Assembly: GCA_913777325.1 (NCBI GenBank)
Contig: CAJYSA010000117.1
Span: 1-32,894 of the forward strand
Direction of reading: 5' to 3'
Origin: an uncultured Sphingomonas sp.
GTDB lineage: Bacteria; Pseudomonadota; Alphaproteobacteria; Sphingomonadales; Sphingomonadaceae
Length of the DNA stretch: 32,894 nucleotides
A program made the translations under genes and the position numbers. Shown here in pieces: positions 22,469 through 30,700 of this stretch. Every line of letters starts with the position of its first letter. The first letter of the stretch is position 1. The notes under the pieces were generated by a model that was not told where the DNA came from, searched no databases, and saw only the letters and a program-made list of their open reading frames with translations.

Positions 22469-24064
22469 ATGGCGGCCACTCCCGCCAGTGACGCCCCCCG
22501 GCCTGCCGCGGGGGCCGTAACCGTCTTCACCGGCTGGCCTACCGGTGCCAAGCTGTTCCTGATCCTCAGCATCGCCTTGCTTCCGCTGGCGCTGATCGCG
22601 ATTTTCGCCACCCTGCGCGTCACGCAGATCGCGGATACGGAGCTGCGTTCGCACCTGCGCGTGGCGGCATCCGAGTCGAGCCGCGCCATTGCGATCGAGC
22701 TGGTCGGCGACATGACCGCACTTCGCGTCGCGGTCGATGCCCTTACCGCGGATCGTGGCGACGCCCCCAGCTGCGCACGCGCACAGGGCGTGTTCGCCCA
22801 GCAATCCGCCGCCGGCACCAGCTTCGCCATCCTCGATCGGCGCGGCCGCGCGATCTGTGGCGAGCCGTTCCCTGGCGCCGCCGCCTTCGCCCGGCAATCG
22901 CCGACCGATGCGGTCAGTGCGCGCATCGTCGCTGATCGCGGGCTGATGCTGCGGTTCGCGGGGCGCAGCGACGGACTGACCGCCGCCGCCTATTTCCCTG
23001 CGGCGTTCCTCGACCAGATCAGCAAGCCCAGCGGTTTTGCGCCGGACTATGGCTTGGCCTTGGCGCTCAACGACGAACGCCTCGAGCTGGATGCACTGGC
23101 TCGCGAAAGCACGCTGGAGCGACGCGAGACGATCCGCAGCGATCTGGGGATCGCCGGCCTCGCGCTCGAGATGCAGGTGCGCAGTGCGCCGATCGGCTCG
23201 CCCCTGCTGATCGCGCTGACCTTGCCGCTGCTGATGTGGGCGGCAGCGGCCGCGATCAGCTGGTTCGTCGTCGACCGCCTGCTGATCGCGCCGCTACGGG
23301 CACTGCGCGGCAGCATCGCCGCTTATTCGCCCGGGGATGAGCCAGATCCGGCGATGCTGCGCGCGTTGCCCGCGCAGGAGATCCGCGACCTGGGGGACAC
23401 GTTCCGCGCACTTAGCCGCACCGTCGCGATCCATGAGGCCGGGCTGGCGGACGGGCTGATGCGGCAGACCAAGCTGACGCGCGAGGTGCATCATCGCGTC
23501 AAGAACAATCTTCAGGTCATCTCCAGCCTCATCAACTTTCACGCACGCGGTGCGCGCAGCGCCGAGGCGACACAAGCCTATGCCTCGATCCAGCGTCGCG
23601 TCGATGCGCTCGCCGTGGTTCATCGCTACCATTATGCGGAGATGGAGGAGAATCGCGGCGTGGGGTTGCGTGCCGTGCTCGGGGAACTCGCGTCCAGCAT
23701 CCGCGCAACGGCGCCGGAGGGCACCCGCGTTGGGATCGTTCTCGATATCGATCCCTTCTACGTCACACAGGATGTGGCGGTGGCGGTTGCGTTCCTTGTC
23801 ACCGAATTGGTCGAGCTGGCCATGACCTGCGCCGGTGGTGAAACACAGGTCCGCATGACGCTGAAGCCCGCCGACGATCCCCACCGCGCCGTGCTGCGGC
23901 TCTCGTCCCGCGCGCTGGTCGACACCGACCATCTGCGAGAAGGTCTGAAGCATCGCTATGGCCGCGTGATCGAGGGCCTGACCCGGCAGTTGCGCTCCAC
24001 GCTGCAACATGATCCGCTCACCGGTGCCTACGAAATCGCGATTGCCGTCACCGGACGGGAATAA
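22469..24064 (+). CDS. phyP: PhyP-type membrane histidine-kinase-like regulator of the stress response
   Basis: A 531-residue inner-membrane protein: TM1 about residues 28-50, a periplasmic sensor with a likely disulfide pair (C102, C130), TM2 about 246-268, HAMP-like linker (270-325), then a HisKA_2 dimerisation domain with H342 in EVHHRVKNNLQVISSL. The ATPase region is degenerate: the N-box position reads TELVELAMTCA, without the essential Asn, and no DxGxG or GxGxG box is recognisable. In Sphingomonas sp. Fr1 a protein at this position, PhyP, keeps PhyR dephosphorylated; a dead ATPase with an intact His helix agrees with a phosphatase-like role. It is the second gene of the nepR operon, ending at a strong terminator. 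Confidence 0.9.
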   Translation: MAATPASDAPRPAAGAVTVFTGWPTGAKLFLILSIALLPLALIAIFATLRVTQIADTELRSHLRVAASESSRAIAIELVGDMTALRVAVDALTADRGDAPSCARAQGVFAQQSAAGTSFAILDRRGRAICGEPFPGAAAFARQSPTDAVSARIVADRGLMLRFAGRSDGLTAAAYFPAAFLDQISKPSGFAPDYGLALALNDERLELDALARESTLERRETIRSDLGIAGLALEMQVRSAPIGSPLLIALTLPLLMWAAAAAISWFVVDRLLIAPLRALRGSIAAYSPGDEPDPAMLRALPAQEIRDLGDTFRALSRTVAIHEAGLADGLMRQTKLTREVHHRVKNNLQVISSLINFHARGARSAEATQAYASIQRRVDALAVVHRYHYAEMEENRGVGLRAVLGELASSIRATAPEGTRVGIVLDIDPFYVTQDVAVAVAFLVTELVELAMTCAGGETQVRMTLKPADDPHRAVLRLSSRALVDTDHLREGLKHRYGRVIEGLTRQLRSTLQHDPLTGAYEIAIAVTGRE

Positions 24065-24132
24065 GCGGGTTATTCTTGCGAAAAAGATGCGCCGCTGCGG
24101 AACCGTGCTTGTTCGTCCCCGTTCTGATGGAC

Positions 24133-24167
24133 GGATAGCGACATACGCCCCCCCGCTTTCGCTATCC
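24133..24167. repeat. imperfect-loop hairpin after phyP
   Basis: GGATAGCG and CGCTATCC pair around a 19-base C-rich loop, just before the main terminator at 24175. It may be part of the 3' end structure of the phyP mRNA. Confidence 0.4.
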
Positions 24168-24174
24168 AAGCCAT

Positions 24175-24222
24175 AGGCCCGGAAGCATCACCCCTCCCCC
24201 CCCCGGTGGTGCTTCCGGGCCT
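24175..24222 (+). terminator. terminator of the nepR-phyP operon
   Basis: AGGCCCGGAAGCATCACC pairs with GGTGGTGCTTCCGGGCCT (one G-T pair) across a C-rich 12-base loop, followed by TAATCTTTT. Strong stem and T-rich tail make it a good intrinsic terminator. Confidence 0.8.
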
Positions 24223-24262
24223 TAATCTTTTCCCAGCATCGTCAGTGGTTTGTTTCCGATAA

Positions 24263-24288
24263 GGAACGAATTTCTTCGCCCGCGCATT
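24263..24288 (+). promoter_or_regulatory. candidate EcfG-dependent promoter of the entericidin-like gene
   Basis: GGAAC at 24263-24267, a 17-base spacer, then CATT at 24285-24288. One -10 base differs from the EcfG consensus CGTT. The predicted transcript start is about 20-25 bases before the small lipoprotein gene, a sensible distance. Entericidin-type genes are often stress-sigma-controlled. Confidence 0.5.
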
Positions 24289-24317
24289 GTCCGCGCGAGA
24301 TTGCAGGAGACTGTTCG

Positions 24318-24452
24318 ATGCGTAAAATTCTGACTGTCGCGGCGCTTGCTGGTGCGGTGCTGGTGTCGGCATGCAACACGGTTCACGGCGTGGGCAAAGA
24401 CGTCTCGTCGGCCGGTGACGCGGTTGCCGGCGCCGCCGACAAGAGCAAGTAA
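24318..24452 (+). CDS. entericidin A/B-family small lipoprotein
   Basis: A 44-residue lipoprotein too short for most gene callers. The signal peptide MRKILTVAALAGAVLVSAC ends in a perfect lipobox (VSAC; lipidated Cys19), and the mature part NTVHGVGKDVSSAGDAVAG ends AADKSK, the typical entericidin pattern (NTxxGxGxDxxxAGxA). CAGGAGA lies 8 bases upstream of ATG 24318. Family members are tiny envelope lipoproteins induced by stationary phase or osmotic stress; the E. coli pair acts as a toxin-antitoxin-like couple, but single copies as here are usual in alphaproteobacteria and their role is unclear. It follows the stress-response operon and has an EcfG-like promoter. Confidence 0.9.
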   Translation: MRKILTVAALAGAVLVSACNTVHGVGKDVSSAGDAVAGAADKSK

Positions 24453-24475
24453 TCGTCACTTTCGGCCAAATGAAT

Positions 24476-24516
24476 AAAAAAGAGGCGGCGCGTCGAAACG
24501 CGCCGCCTCTTTTTTT
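24476..24516. terminator. bidirectional terminator between entericidin gene and tatC
   Basis: GAGGCGGCGCGT (24482-24493) and ACGCGCCGCCTC (24498-24509) form a perfect 12-base stem with a CGAA tetraloop, followed by seven T on the plus strand and preceded by six A, which serve as the T-run for tatC on the minus strand. Confidence 0.92.
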
Positions 24517-24538
24517 CACCACGTCGGGACCGATCGCG

Positions 24539-25315
24539 TCATTCTGCCGTAACGGCATCATCCTCGCGTGCCCGGCGCCGTTCCGTGAACCAGATGCCGA
24601 TGATCGCCGCCTCATAAAGAATGACGAGCGGGATCGCGAGGAGCAACTGTGAGCCGACGTCAGGCGGCGTCAACACCGCCGCGATCGCGAAAGCCCCGAC
24701 GATCGCATAGCGGCGCGCCCCGATCAACTGCTTGCGGGTGACGATCCCACCCCGCTCCAGCAGCATCAGCAACACCGGCAGCAGGAACGCGGCGCCGAAC
24801 CCGAACAAGAACTGCATGACGAAGCTGAGATAGTTTCCGATCGCGGGCAACGCCTGTTGCTGGACACCGCCGATCATCCCGGAATAGCCCAGCAGAAAAT
24901 GCAGCGCCATCGGGATCGCGATGAAGTACGCCATCGACGCCCCCATCAGGAACAGCACCGGCGTCGCGAGCAGAAAGGGCAATAGCGCGCGCCGTTCCTT
25001 GCGATACAGACCGGGGGCAACGAACTGCCAAAGCTGATTGGCGATCACCGGAAACGAGATCATCATCGCGGAGAAGAACGCAACCTTCACCTGAACGAAG
25101 AAGGCTTCGAACACCTGTGTGTAGATGACGGTCTTTTGCCCGGCGTGCAGCAGCGGCTGCACCAGAAACGCGAAGATGTCCTCCGCGAAATACCAGCAGA
25201 CGAAGAACGCCGCGAGGATCGCGGCAATGCAATAGAGCAGCCGACGCCGCAATTCGAGAAGATGGTCGAGCAACGGCGCGCGCGAGTCTTCCAGTTCATC
25301 GACGATGTCGCTCAC
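24539..25315 (-). CDS. tatC: Sec-independent translocase subunit TatC
   Basis: A 258-residue six-helix inner-membrane protein that recognises twin-arginine signal peptides. The N-terminal signal-binding motif is PLLDHLLELRRRLL, with the essential Glu (LLELRRR), followed by TM1, the periplasmic loop FAFLVQPLL, FEAFFVQVKVAFFSAMM, FPVIANQLWQFVAPGLYRKER split around TM2/3 and the hallmark PPDVGSQLLLAIPLVILYE in TM5/6. The C-terminus is short and charged. Its start overlaps the tatB stop by 4 bases (ATGA). Confidence 0.97.
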   Translation of the reverse strand: MSDIVDELEDSRAPLLDHLLELRRRLLYCIAAILAAFFVCWYFAEDIFAFLVQPLLHAGQKTVIYTQVFEAFFVQVKVAFFSAMMISFPVIANQLWQFVAPGLYRKERRALLPFLLATPVLFLMGASMAYFIAIPMALHFLLGYSGMIGGVQQQALPAIGNYLSFVMQFLFGFGAAFLLPVLLMLLERGGIVTRKQLIGARRYAIVGAFAIAAVLTPPDVGSQLLLAIPLVILYEAAIIGIWFTERRRAREDDAVTAE

Positions 25316-25758
25316 GATGCTGCCTTGTCTTGAAGAGTATCGCGCTCCACGCGTCCGTCGCCAGGAGTGCCGTGACCGATCACCCCCGCCTCCGGCGTCG
25401 ATGGGATCACCTGCGGCTTCTCCACCATCACCGGCTGCTGCGTCTCATCAGGCGCCACGGACGGGGGTGATGCATCCGGGATGTCGCCAGTCTGATCGGG
25501 CAGCGCGGCGGGCGGCGGGACGAACGGATGCTCGCGCATGATCCGCTCATTCTCCGCCTTCCACTTCTTCTCCATCTCCTCCAGCTCGGCCTCACGCACC
25601 ATTTCGTCGAAGCCGGAGCGGAACTGGCGACCGACCGCGCGCGCGCGACCAACCCAGTAGCCCAGCACCCGCATGGCCTTTGGCAAGTCTTTCGGGCCGA
25701 TGACCACCAGCGCGACGAACGCGACCAGCAGGAACTCGGACGGAGCGATATCGAACAT
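25312..25758 (-). CDS. tatB: Sec-independent translocase subunit TatB
   Basis: A 148-residue protein with one N-terminal membrane helix (PSEFLLVAFVALVVIGP), the Gly-Pro hinge IGPKDLP typical of TatB, an amphipathic helix (MRVLGYWVGRARAVGRQFR), then a charged coiled coil (VREAELEEMEKKWKAENER) and a disordered Pro/Asp-rich tail. With TatC it forms the receptor for folded Tat substrates. It lies 29 bases after tatA and overlaps tatC. Confidence 0.95.
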   Translation of the reverse strand: MFDIAPSEFLLVAFVALVVIGPKDLPKAMRVLGYWVGRARAVGRQFRSGFDEMVREAELEEMEKKWKAENERIMREHPFVPPPAALPDQTGDIPDASPPSVAPDETQQPVMVEKPQVIPSTPEAGVIGHGTPGDGRVERDTLQDKAAS

Positions 25759-25787
25759 TCAGCGCGCGCCGGACAGGATGCGATCGA

Positions 25788-26024
25788 TCAGTGCCGTTCC
25801 TCGCGCACGCGATCGGCATCGCGATCGAACGCCGGCTCGGCATGGCTCTTCGCCTCGATGCGCGGCTTCGGGCGATCGTCCTCGTCCTCTTCGGCCATGC
25901 CTTTCTTGAAATTCTTCACACCCTTGGCGACGTCACCCATCAAGTTCGAAAAACGCCCGCCACCCAGCAGCAGGATCGCGACCACCGCGAGAATGAGGAT
26001 ATGCGGAAGACTGAAGCTGCCCAT
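25788..26024 (-). CDS. tatA: Sec-independent translocase subunit TatA
   Basis: A 78-residue pore-forming subunit. MGSFSLPHILILAVVAILLLGGGR gives the short membrane helix (split here as SFSLPHILILAVV then AILLLGGGR) followed by the amphipathic helix FSNLMGDVAKGVKNFKKGM, which includes the conserved FKKG-like motif, and a charged tail. The start is 27 bases after the scpB stop, so it continues the scpA-scpB transcript, an arrangement common in alphaproteobacteria. GGAGATTCC-type sequence lies before the ATG. Confidence 0.95.
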   Translation of the reverse strand: MGSFSLPHILILAVVAILLLGGGRFSNLMGDVAKGVKNFKKGMAEEDEDDRPKPRIEAKSHAEPAFDRDADRVREERH

Positions 26025-26051
26025 ACGGAATCTCCTGAGATGTTGAGGTAT

Positions 26052-26621
26052 CTAGTCTTCCTCGCGATGGTTTTCCACCGCGAGTTGATCGAAGGCGAGA
26101 TCGACCGGATCGAGCAGCCCTGCGGCGCGCAGGTCGTCGATGCCCGGTAGGTCCCGGCGGCTAGTGAGCCCGAAATGTGACAGGAACTCGGGCGTGGTCG
26201 CGAACATCAGCGGTCGTCCCGGCACGTCGCGGCGCCCGGCGGGACGCACCCAGCCTGCCTCCATCAATACGTCCAGCGTCCCGCGACCCGTCTGGACGCC
26301 GCGAATCGCTTCGATCTCGGCGCGTGTCACGGGCTCGTGGTAAGCGATGATCGCCAGCGTCTCGATTCCGGCGCGGCTCAGCTTGCGCACCTCGTCGCGT
26401 CCGCGCCGCAACAGGTGCGCGAGATCGGGCGCAGTCTGGAAATGCCAGCGGCCCCCACGCTCAACCAGTTCGACGCCGCGCCCGCGGTAGCGCACGACGA
26501 GCCGATCGAGCGCACCACGAACGTCGCCGTCGCCAACATGCGCGCGTATCGCGTCGCGCGACAGCGGCTCGGTCGCGGCGAAAAGAACCGCTTCCACCGC
26601 GCGCTCATACGCGTCGCTCAC
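26052..26621 (-). CDS. scpB: segregation and condensation protein ScpB
   Basis: A 189-residue protein with two winged-helix domains that binds ScpA in the SMC condensin complex for chromosome organisation. The first domain starts AVEAVLFAATEPLSRDAI; the second has the family signature LSRAGIETLAIIAYHEPVTRAEIEAIRG, cut here into LSRAGIETLAIIAYHEP and VTRAEIEAIRGV, followed by LMEAGWVRPAGRRDVPGRP and FGLTSRRDLPG. The start overlaps the scpA stop by 4 bases. Confidence 0.95.
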   Translation of the reverse strand: MSDAYERAVEAVLFAATEPLSRDAIRAHVGDGDVRGALDRLVVRYRGRGVELVERGGRWHFQTAPDLAHLLRRGRDEVRKLSRAGIETLAIIAYHEPVTRAEIEAIRGVQTGRGTLDVLMEAGWVRPAGRRDVPGRPLMFATTPEFLSHFGLTSRRDLPGIDDLRAAGLLDPVDLAFDQLAVENHREED

Positions 26622-27352
26622 GCGGCGGGCCGGCGGAGGTAGAGCGGGGCGAAGGGCGCGTCCTGCTGCAATTCGGCGCGTCCCTGTCGCGCCAGTTCCA
26701 GTGCAGCGAGGAAGCTGGATGCCAGCGCGGAGCGACGCAGCACGGCATCATCGACGTCCGGCAGAAACCGCTCGATCGTCCGCCATTCCACGGCGCTACC
26801 CAGCAACGCACCGAGACGGGCGAGCGCTGCCTCCAAGGTCACGATCTCGCGGTCGCGCACGACATGCAACACGGGCCGCGATCGTGCGGTGGCGCGGCCG
26901 TAGGAGGCGAGCAGATCGAAATACTCTACCGACCAGAACGATTTACGGTCGACGTGCAGGCCCTCCGGCGCACCGCGCATGAACGTGTCGCGCCCGATCC
27001 GATCACGCGCCATCAACCGGGCGCCCGCCTCGCGCATCGCGTCGAGGCGCTCCAGGCGAAGTTGAAGTCGGACGGCCAGCTCCTCGGCATCCGGTTCCGT
27101 CTCCACCGCCTGCGGCAGCAGCAACGCGGATTTCAAATAGGCAAGCCACGCCGCCATCACGAGGTAATCGGCGGCCAGCTCCAACCGAAGTACCCGCGCA
27201 CGATCGACATAGGCGAGATATTGCTCGACCAGTTGCAGGATTGAAATGTCTCGCAAATCAACCTTTTGCGCGCGAGCCAGCGACAGCAGCAGGTCCAGCG
27301 GCCCTTCGAAACCGTGCAGGTCGAGGGTGAGTTGCTCGGGGGCGGCGGTCAT
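26618..27352 (-). CDS. scpA: segregation and condensation protein ScpA
   Basis: A 244-residue kleisin that bridges the SMC heads with ScpB. The N-terminal signature FEGPLDLLLSLARAQKVDL is followed by ISILQLVEQYLAYV and DYLVMAAWLAYLKSALLLP; the C-terminal winged helix ends in FAPLYLRR. ATG 27352 (MTAAPEQLTLDLHG) is preferred over a GTG at 27370 because it matches the usual kleisin start. First gene of the scpA-scpB-tatABC run, 51 bases after the upstream lipoprotein gene on the same strand. Confidence 0.95.
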   Translation of the reverse strand: MTAAPEQLTLDLHGFEGPLDLLLSLARAQKVDLRDISILQLVEQYLAYVDRARVLRLELAADYLVMAAWLAYLKSALLLPQAVETEPDAEELAVRLQLRLERLDAMREAGARLMARDRIGRDTFMRGAPEGLHVDRKSFWSVEYFDLLASYGRATARSRPVLHVVRDREIVTLEAALARLGALLGSAVEWRTIERFLPDVDDAVLRRSALASSFLAALELARQGRAELQQDAPFAPLYLRRPAA

Positions 27353-27403
27353 GGCCGCGGAGAGTGGCACAGTGTGCGGGCGGCGGCCAGTGGCGGGATC
27401 GGA

Positions 27404-27793
27404 TCAGCGATGATGCCCGGGGCGGAAGCCGCGATTTGGACGCGGCGCCCGATAGTTATCGCGACGGTCGCGCCGGAAATCGCGCCAGTTGGCCCGCGCG
27501 TCGCGGTGCGCATAGCCGTTGCGGCGTTGCTCCCAGTAACGGCGCTGTCCGTCATTCCACGGGTAGGCGCGACGATGATGATCGTAAACGTACGCGCCGG
27601 TGCCGGGATAATAATAATTATCGTACCACCCGTAATAGCCGGGACCGTACCCACCCGCAAAATAAGGATCGTTATAATAGCCGGTGCCCGCGCCGACCCC
27701 GATCCCGGTGTAACCGTAGCCGTTGGTGCATCCGGCGGTGGCGAACGACAGTGCGGCGACGAAGCCGGCGAGCAGCAAACGCGGCGAGACCAT
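27404..27793 (-). CDS. Tyr/Gly-rich lipoprotein
   Basis: A 129-residue lipoprotein. From ATG 27793 there is a signal peptide (SPRLLLAGFVAALSFATAGC) with a lipobox-like end at Cys, although -3 is Thr. The mature N-terminal half is a Gly/Tyr repeat region (GYGYTGIGVGAGTGYYNDP, FAGGYGPGYYGWYDNYYYPG), and the second half is Arg/Asn/Tyr-rich (RRYWEQRRNGYAHRD, WRDFRRDRRDNYR) and very basic, ending RPGHHR. Such proteins are common in sphingomonads near cell-envelope genes, with no defined function; the basic tail could bind anionic surface polymers. It may be transcribed with scpA but the spacing (51 bases) does not decide this. Confidence 0.75.
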   Translation of the reverse strand: MVSPRLLLAGFVAALSFATAGCTNGYGYTGIGVGAGTGYYNDPYFAGGYGPGYYGWYDNYYYPGTGAYVYDHHRRAYPWNDGQRRYWEQRRNGYAHRDARANWRDFRRDRRDNYRAPRPNRGFRPGHHR

Positions 27794-27888
27794 TCCGACT
27801 CTCCTACCGGAGCAGGCGGCAGGAACGCACCGCCGACGATCTTCACCAACGATGCGCATCGCGCGCCGTTCCGCTCAGCCCGATGCGG

Positions 27889-28419
27889 TCATTCCCCCGC
27901 GAACGACAGGAGTGCCGATACGTCGACCCCGTCCGCGCGCAGTGCGTCCGCGCCGCCGAGATCGGGCAGGTCGACGACGAACGCCGCCTGCGTCACCCGC
28001 GCCCCGGCCTTGCGCAACAACCGGACCGAGGCGCGCGCGGTGCCGCCCGTGGCGATCAGATCGTCGACCAGCAGCACCCGCGCACCCGGCGCACAGGCAT
28101 CGGCATGGATCGCGATCCGATCCTGCCCATATTCGAGCGCGTAATCCTCCGCGATGGTCGCGCCGGGCAGCTTGCCGTCCTTGCGGATCAGCAGCACGCC
28201 CGCGCGCAGCGGCACCGCCAGCGCGGCGGCGAACAGGAACCCGCGCGCCTCCACGCCCGCGACGAGATCGACCGGCCCGGCCACGCCGGCCGCCATCCGC
28301 TCGATGGTGGTCGCCAGGCCGGTCGGCGACAGCAACAGCGTGGTGATGTCGCGGAACTGGATACCGGGCTTCGGAAAGTCCGGGATGGTGCGGATCAGCG
28401 CCTTCAGATCGTCGTTCAT
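27889..28419 (-). CDS. apt: adenine phosphoribosyltransferase
   Basis: A 176-residue type I phosphoribosyltransferase that salvages adenine with PRPP to AMP. The N-terminal IPDFPKPGIQFRDITTLL is the adenine-specific hood motif, GVEARGFLF lies near residues 55-63, and the PRPP-binding loop is VDDLIATGGTA at 118-128. The length is typical. It stands after a bidirectional terminator that separates it from the bc1 operon upstream. Confidence 0.96.
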   Translation of the reverse strand: MNDDLKALIRTIPDFPKPGIQFRDITTLLLSPTGLATTIERMAAGVAGPVDLVAGVEARGFLFAAALAVPLRAGVLLIRKDGKLPGATIAEDYALEYGQDRIAIHADACAPGARVLLVDDLIATGGTARASVRLLRKAGARVTQAAFVVDLPDLGGADALRADGVDVSALLSFAGE

Positions 28420-28439
28420 GCGCGCCTGCCTACACGAAA

Positions 28440-28469
28440 ACGGCGACCGGGGGAGTGCCCGGTCGCCGT
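28440..28469. terminator. terminator of the bc1 operon
   Basis: ACGGCGACCGGG and CCCGGTCGCCGT form a perfect 12-base stem with a 6-base loop. On the minus strand it is followed by TTTTCGTG and lies 57 bases after the cytochrome c1 stop; on the plus strand CTTGTT follows. Confidence 0.85.
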
Positions 28470-28526
28470 CTTGTTACGCCTGGAGCCGCGCCCTGCCCTT
28501 GTCGATGCATGGGCAGGCGACACGCC

Positions 28527-29369
28527 TCAATGCTTCACGTCGCGCCATACGTTCTGATAGGCGCCCCAGGTCAGGTAGACGAAGATCAGCAGGAAGATGA
28601 CCACCGCGACACCGGCGGCGTGGCGCGCCTCCAGGTTCGGCTCGGCGGTCCAGGTCAGGAAGGCGGCGACGTCGCGCGCCATCTGGTCCTTGGTCGCCTT
28701 GGTCCCGTCCGAATAGGTGACCTGACCGTCCGAGGTGAGCGGCGGCGGCATCGCGATGTTGAGGTTCGCGAAATACGGATTGTAGTGCAGCCCCTCCGGC
28801 GTCTTGGCATCCGGGAACTCACGCAGCAGCTCAGCAGGCTGGTCACGATAGCCGGTGAGCAGCGCGTGGACGTAGTTCGAGCCGTCCTCGCGCGCCTTGG
28901 TCATCAGCGACAGATCGGGCGGCAGCGCGTTGTTGTTGGCGGCGCGCGCGGCGACCTCGTTGGCGAACGGCGACGGGAAATAGTCGGACGGCAGGTTCTT
29001 GCGCGTCGCCGGCTCACCCGTTTCCGGGTTCACGCTCGGATGCTCGATCACCCACTGGTTGGCGATCGCCTTCACCTCGGGCTCGGAATAGCCGATCTTC
29101 TGCAGGTCGCGGAACGCGACATACTTCAGCGAGTGGCAGGCGGCGCATACTTCCTTGTAGACCTGGAAGCCGCGCTGAAGCTGCTGACGGTCGAACTTGC
29201 CCAGCATGCCCGCCGAGGACAGGTGAATGTTCTCGGGATGCTTGTGGAAGGCATGTTCGGCGGTGTGCGGCGCCGGGTTCTGGATCGCTTCCTTGGCGGT
29301 GAAGAACAGCGCCAGCGCGAGCACGAAGACGAACCCCGCACCGACCAGCAGTGAAATGAGACGAACCAT
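28527..29369 (-). CDS. petC: cytochrome c1 of the bc1 complex
   Basis: A 280-residue membrane-anchored c-type cytochrome that passes electrons from the Rieske protein to soluble cytochrome c. The signal or N-terminal helix is LISLLVGAGFVFVLALALFF; heme is attached at C75 and C78 with H79 as axial ligand (CAACHS), and M207 in IAMPPPL is the sixth ligand. A C-terminal TM helix (AAGVAVVIFLLIFVYLTWGAY) anchors it in the inner membrane. The gene is 30 bases after cytochrome b. Confidence 0.96.
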   Translation of the reverse strand: MVRLISLLVGAGFVFVLALALFFTAKEAIQNPAPHTAEHAFHKHPENIHLSSAGMLGKFDRQQLQRGFQVYKEVCAACHSLKYVAFRDLQKIGYSEPEVKAIANQWVIEHPSVNPETGEPATRKNLPSDYFPSPFANEVAARAANNNALPPDLSLMTKAREDGSNYVHALLTGYRDQPAELLREFPDAKTPEGLHYNPYFANLNIAMPPPLTSDGQVTYSDGTKATKDQMARDVAAFLTWTAEPNLEARHAAGVAVVIFLLIFVYLTWGAYQNVWRDVKH

Positions 29370-29399
29370 GGTCTGTCGAATCCCCTCTTCGTCTCTGTC

Positions 29400-30686
29400 T
29401 CAGCTCGCCATCGCGGTCTGCGCGGGCGACGTGCCACCATGCTTCGCCAACACCGCCTCGGTGATTGAATTCGGCAGCGGGCGCGGACGCTCGGCCGCCG
29501 ACACCAAAGGCAGGATGATCAGGAAGTGCGCGAAATAATATCCCGCCGCGATCTGCCCCATCATCACGTTGCGCGCGGTCGCCTCCGCCCCGCCGACATA
29601 GCCGAGCACCAGCACGTCGAAGAGCAGCACCGCCAGGAACCAGCGATAGGTGGGGCGATAGTTCGCCGAGCGGACCGGCGACGAATCGAGCCACGGCAGG
29701 AAGAACAGCAGCAGGATCGAGCCGAACATCGCCAGCACGCCCCACAGCTTGGCGGGCAGAATGAAATCGGCGGTGAAGCTCTTCAGGATCGCGTAGAACG
29801 GCAGGAAGTACCATTCGGGCACGATGTGCGCCGGCGTGGAAAGCGGGTTCGCCTCGATATAATTGTCCGGGTGACCCAGCAGGTTCGGCGAGAAGAACAC
29901 GAACAACGCGAAGATCAGGAAGAACACGCCGACGCCGACGCCGTCCTTCGCGGTGTAATAGGGGTGGAACGGCACCGTGTCCTGCTCGCCCTTCACGTCG
30001 ACGCCGGTCGGGTTGTTCGACCCCGGGATGTGCAGCGCCCAGATGTGCAGGATGATGACGCCCGCGATCACGAACGGCAGCAGATAGTGGAGCGAGAAGA
30101 AGCGGTTCAGCGCGGCATTGTCCGGCGCGAACCCGCCCAGCAGCCACACGCGGACCGTTTCGCCGACCAGCGGGATCGCCGAGAAGAAGCCGGTGATGAC
30201 CTGCGCGCCCCAGAAGCTCATCTGCCCCCACGGCAGCACATAGCCCATGAACGCGGTCGCCATCATCAGCAGGAAGATGACGACGCCGAGCAGCCACACC
30301 ATCTCGCGCGGCGCCTTGTACGAACCGTAATACAGCCCGCGCCCGATGTGGATGTAGACCACCGCGAGGAACATCGACGCGCCGTTGGCATGCGCATAGC
30401 GCAGGAACCAGCCGGCGTTGACATCCCGCATGATGCTTTCGACCGAGCCGAAGGCGACCCCGGCGTTGGCGGCATAATGCATCGCCAGCACGACGCCGGT
30501 GACGATCTGGATGACCAGCGCCGCGCCCGCGAGCACGCCGAAGTTCCAGAAATAATTGAGGTTGCGCGGCACCGGATAGCCCGCGCCGATCGCGTTGTAG
30601 ACGAGGCGCGGCAGCGGCAGCTTCTCGTCCATCCACCGCATCAGCGGCTGCTTCGGCTCGTAATGCTTGGCCCAGGGAAAGCTCAT
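29400..30686 (-). CDS. petB: cytochrome b of the bc1 complex
   Basis: A 428-residue protein with eight membrane helices carrying hemes bL and bH and the Qo and Qi sites. The heme-ligand His residues appear in [16 protein letters not shown] and the later [19 protein letters not shown] (split as [14 protein letters not shown]). The Qo-site motif [12 protein letters not shown] is intact. A normal-length alphaproteobacterial cytochrome b, 14 bases after the Rieske gene. Confidence 0.97.
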   Translation of the reverse strand: MSFPWAKHYEPKQPLMRWMDEKLPLPRLVYNAIGAGYPVPRNLNYFWNFGVLAGAALVIQIVTGVVLAMHYAANAGVAFGSVESIMRDVNAGWFLRYAHANGASMFLAVVYIHIGRGLYYGSYKAPREMVWLLGVVIFLLMMATAFMGYVLPWGQMSFWGAQVITGFFSAIPLVGETVRVWLLGGFAPDNAALNRFFSLHYLLPFVIAGVIILHIWALHIPGSNNPTGVDVKGEQDTVPFHPYYTAKDGVGVGVFFLIFALFVFFSPNLLGHPDNYIEANPLSTPAHIVPEWYFLPFYAILKSFTADFILPAKLWGVLAMFGSILLLFFLPWLDSSPVRSANYRPTYRWFLAVLLFDVLVLGYVGGAEATARNVMMGQIAAGYYFAHFLIILPLVSAAERPRPLPNSITEAVLAKHGGTSPAQTAMAS

Positions 30687-30700
30687 ATTCCTATCTCCCC

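Noticed and set aside
24539-27352. Tat genes next to a Tat-type Rieske protein as a functional cluster
   Set aside because: scpAB-tatABC and petABC are each widespread arrangements and are separated by apt and a terminator; the link is coincidental proximity.
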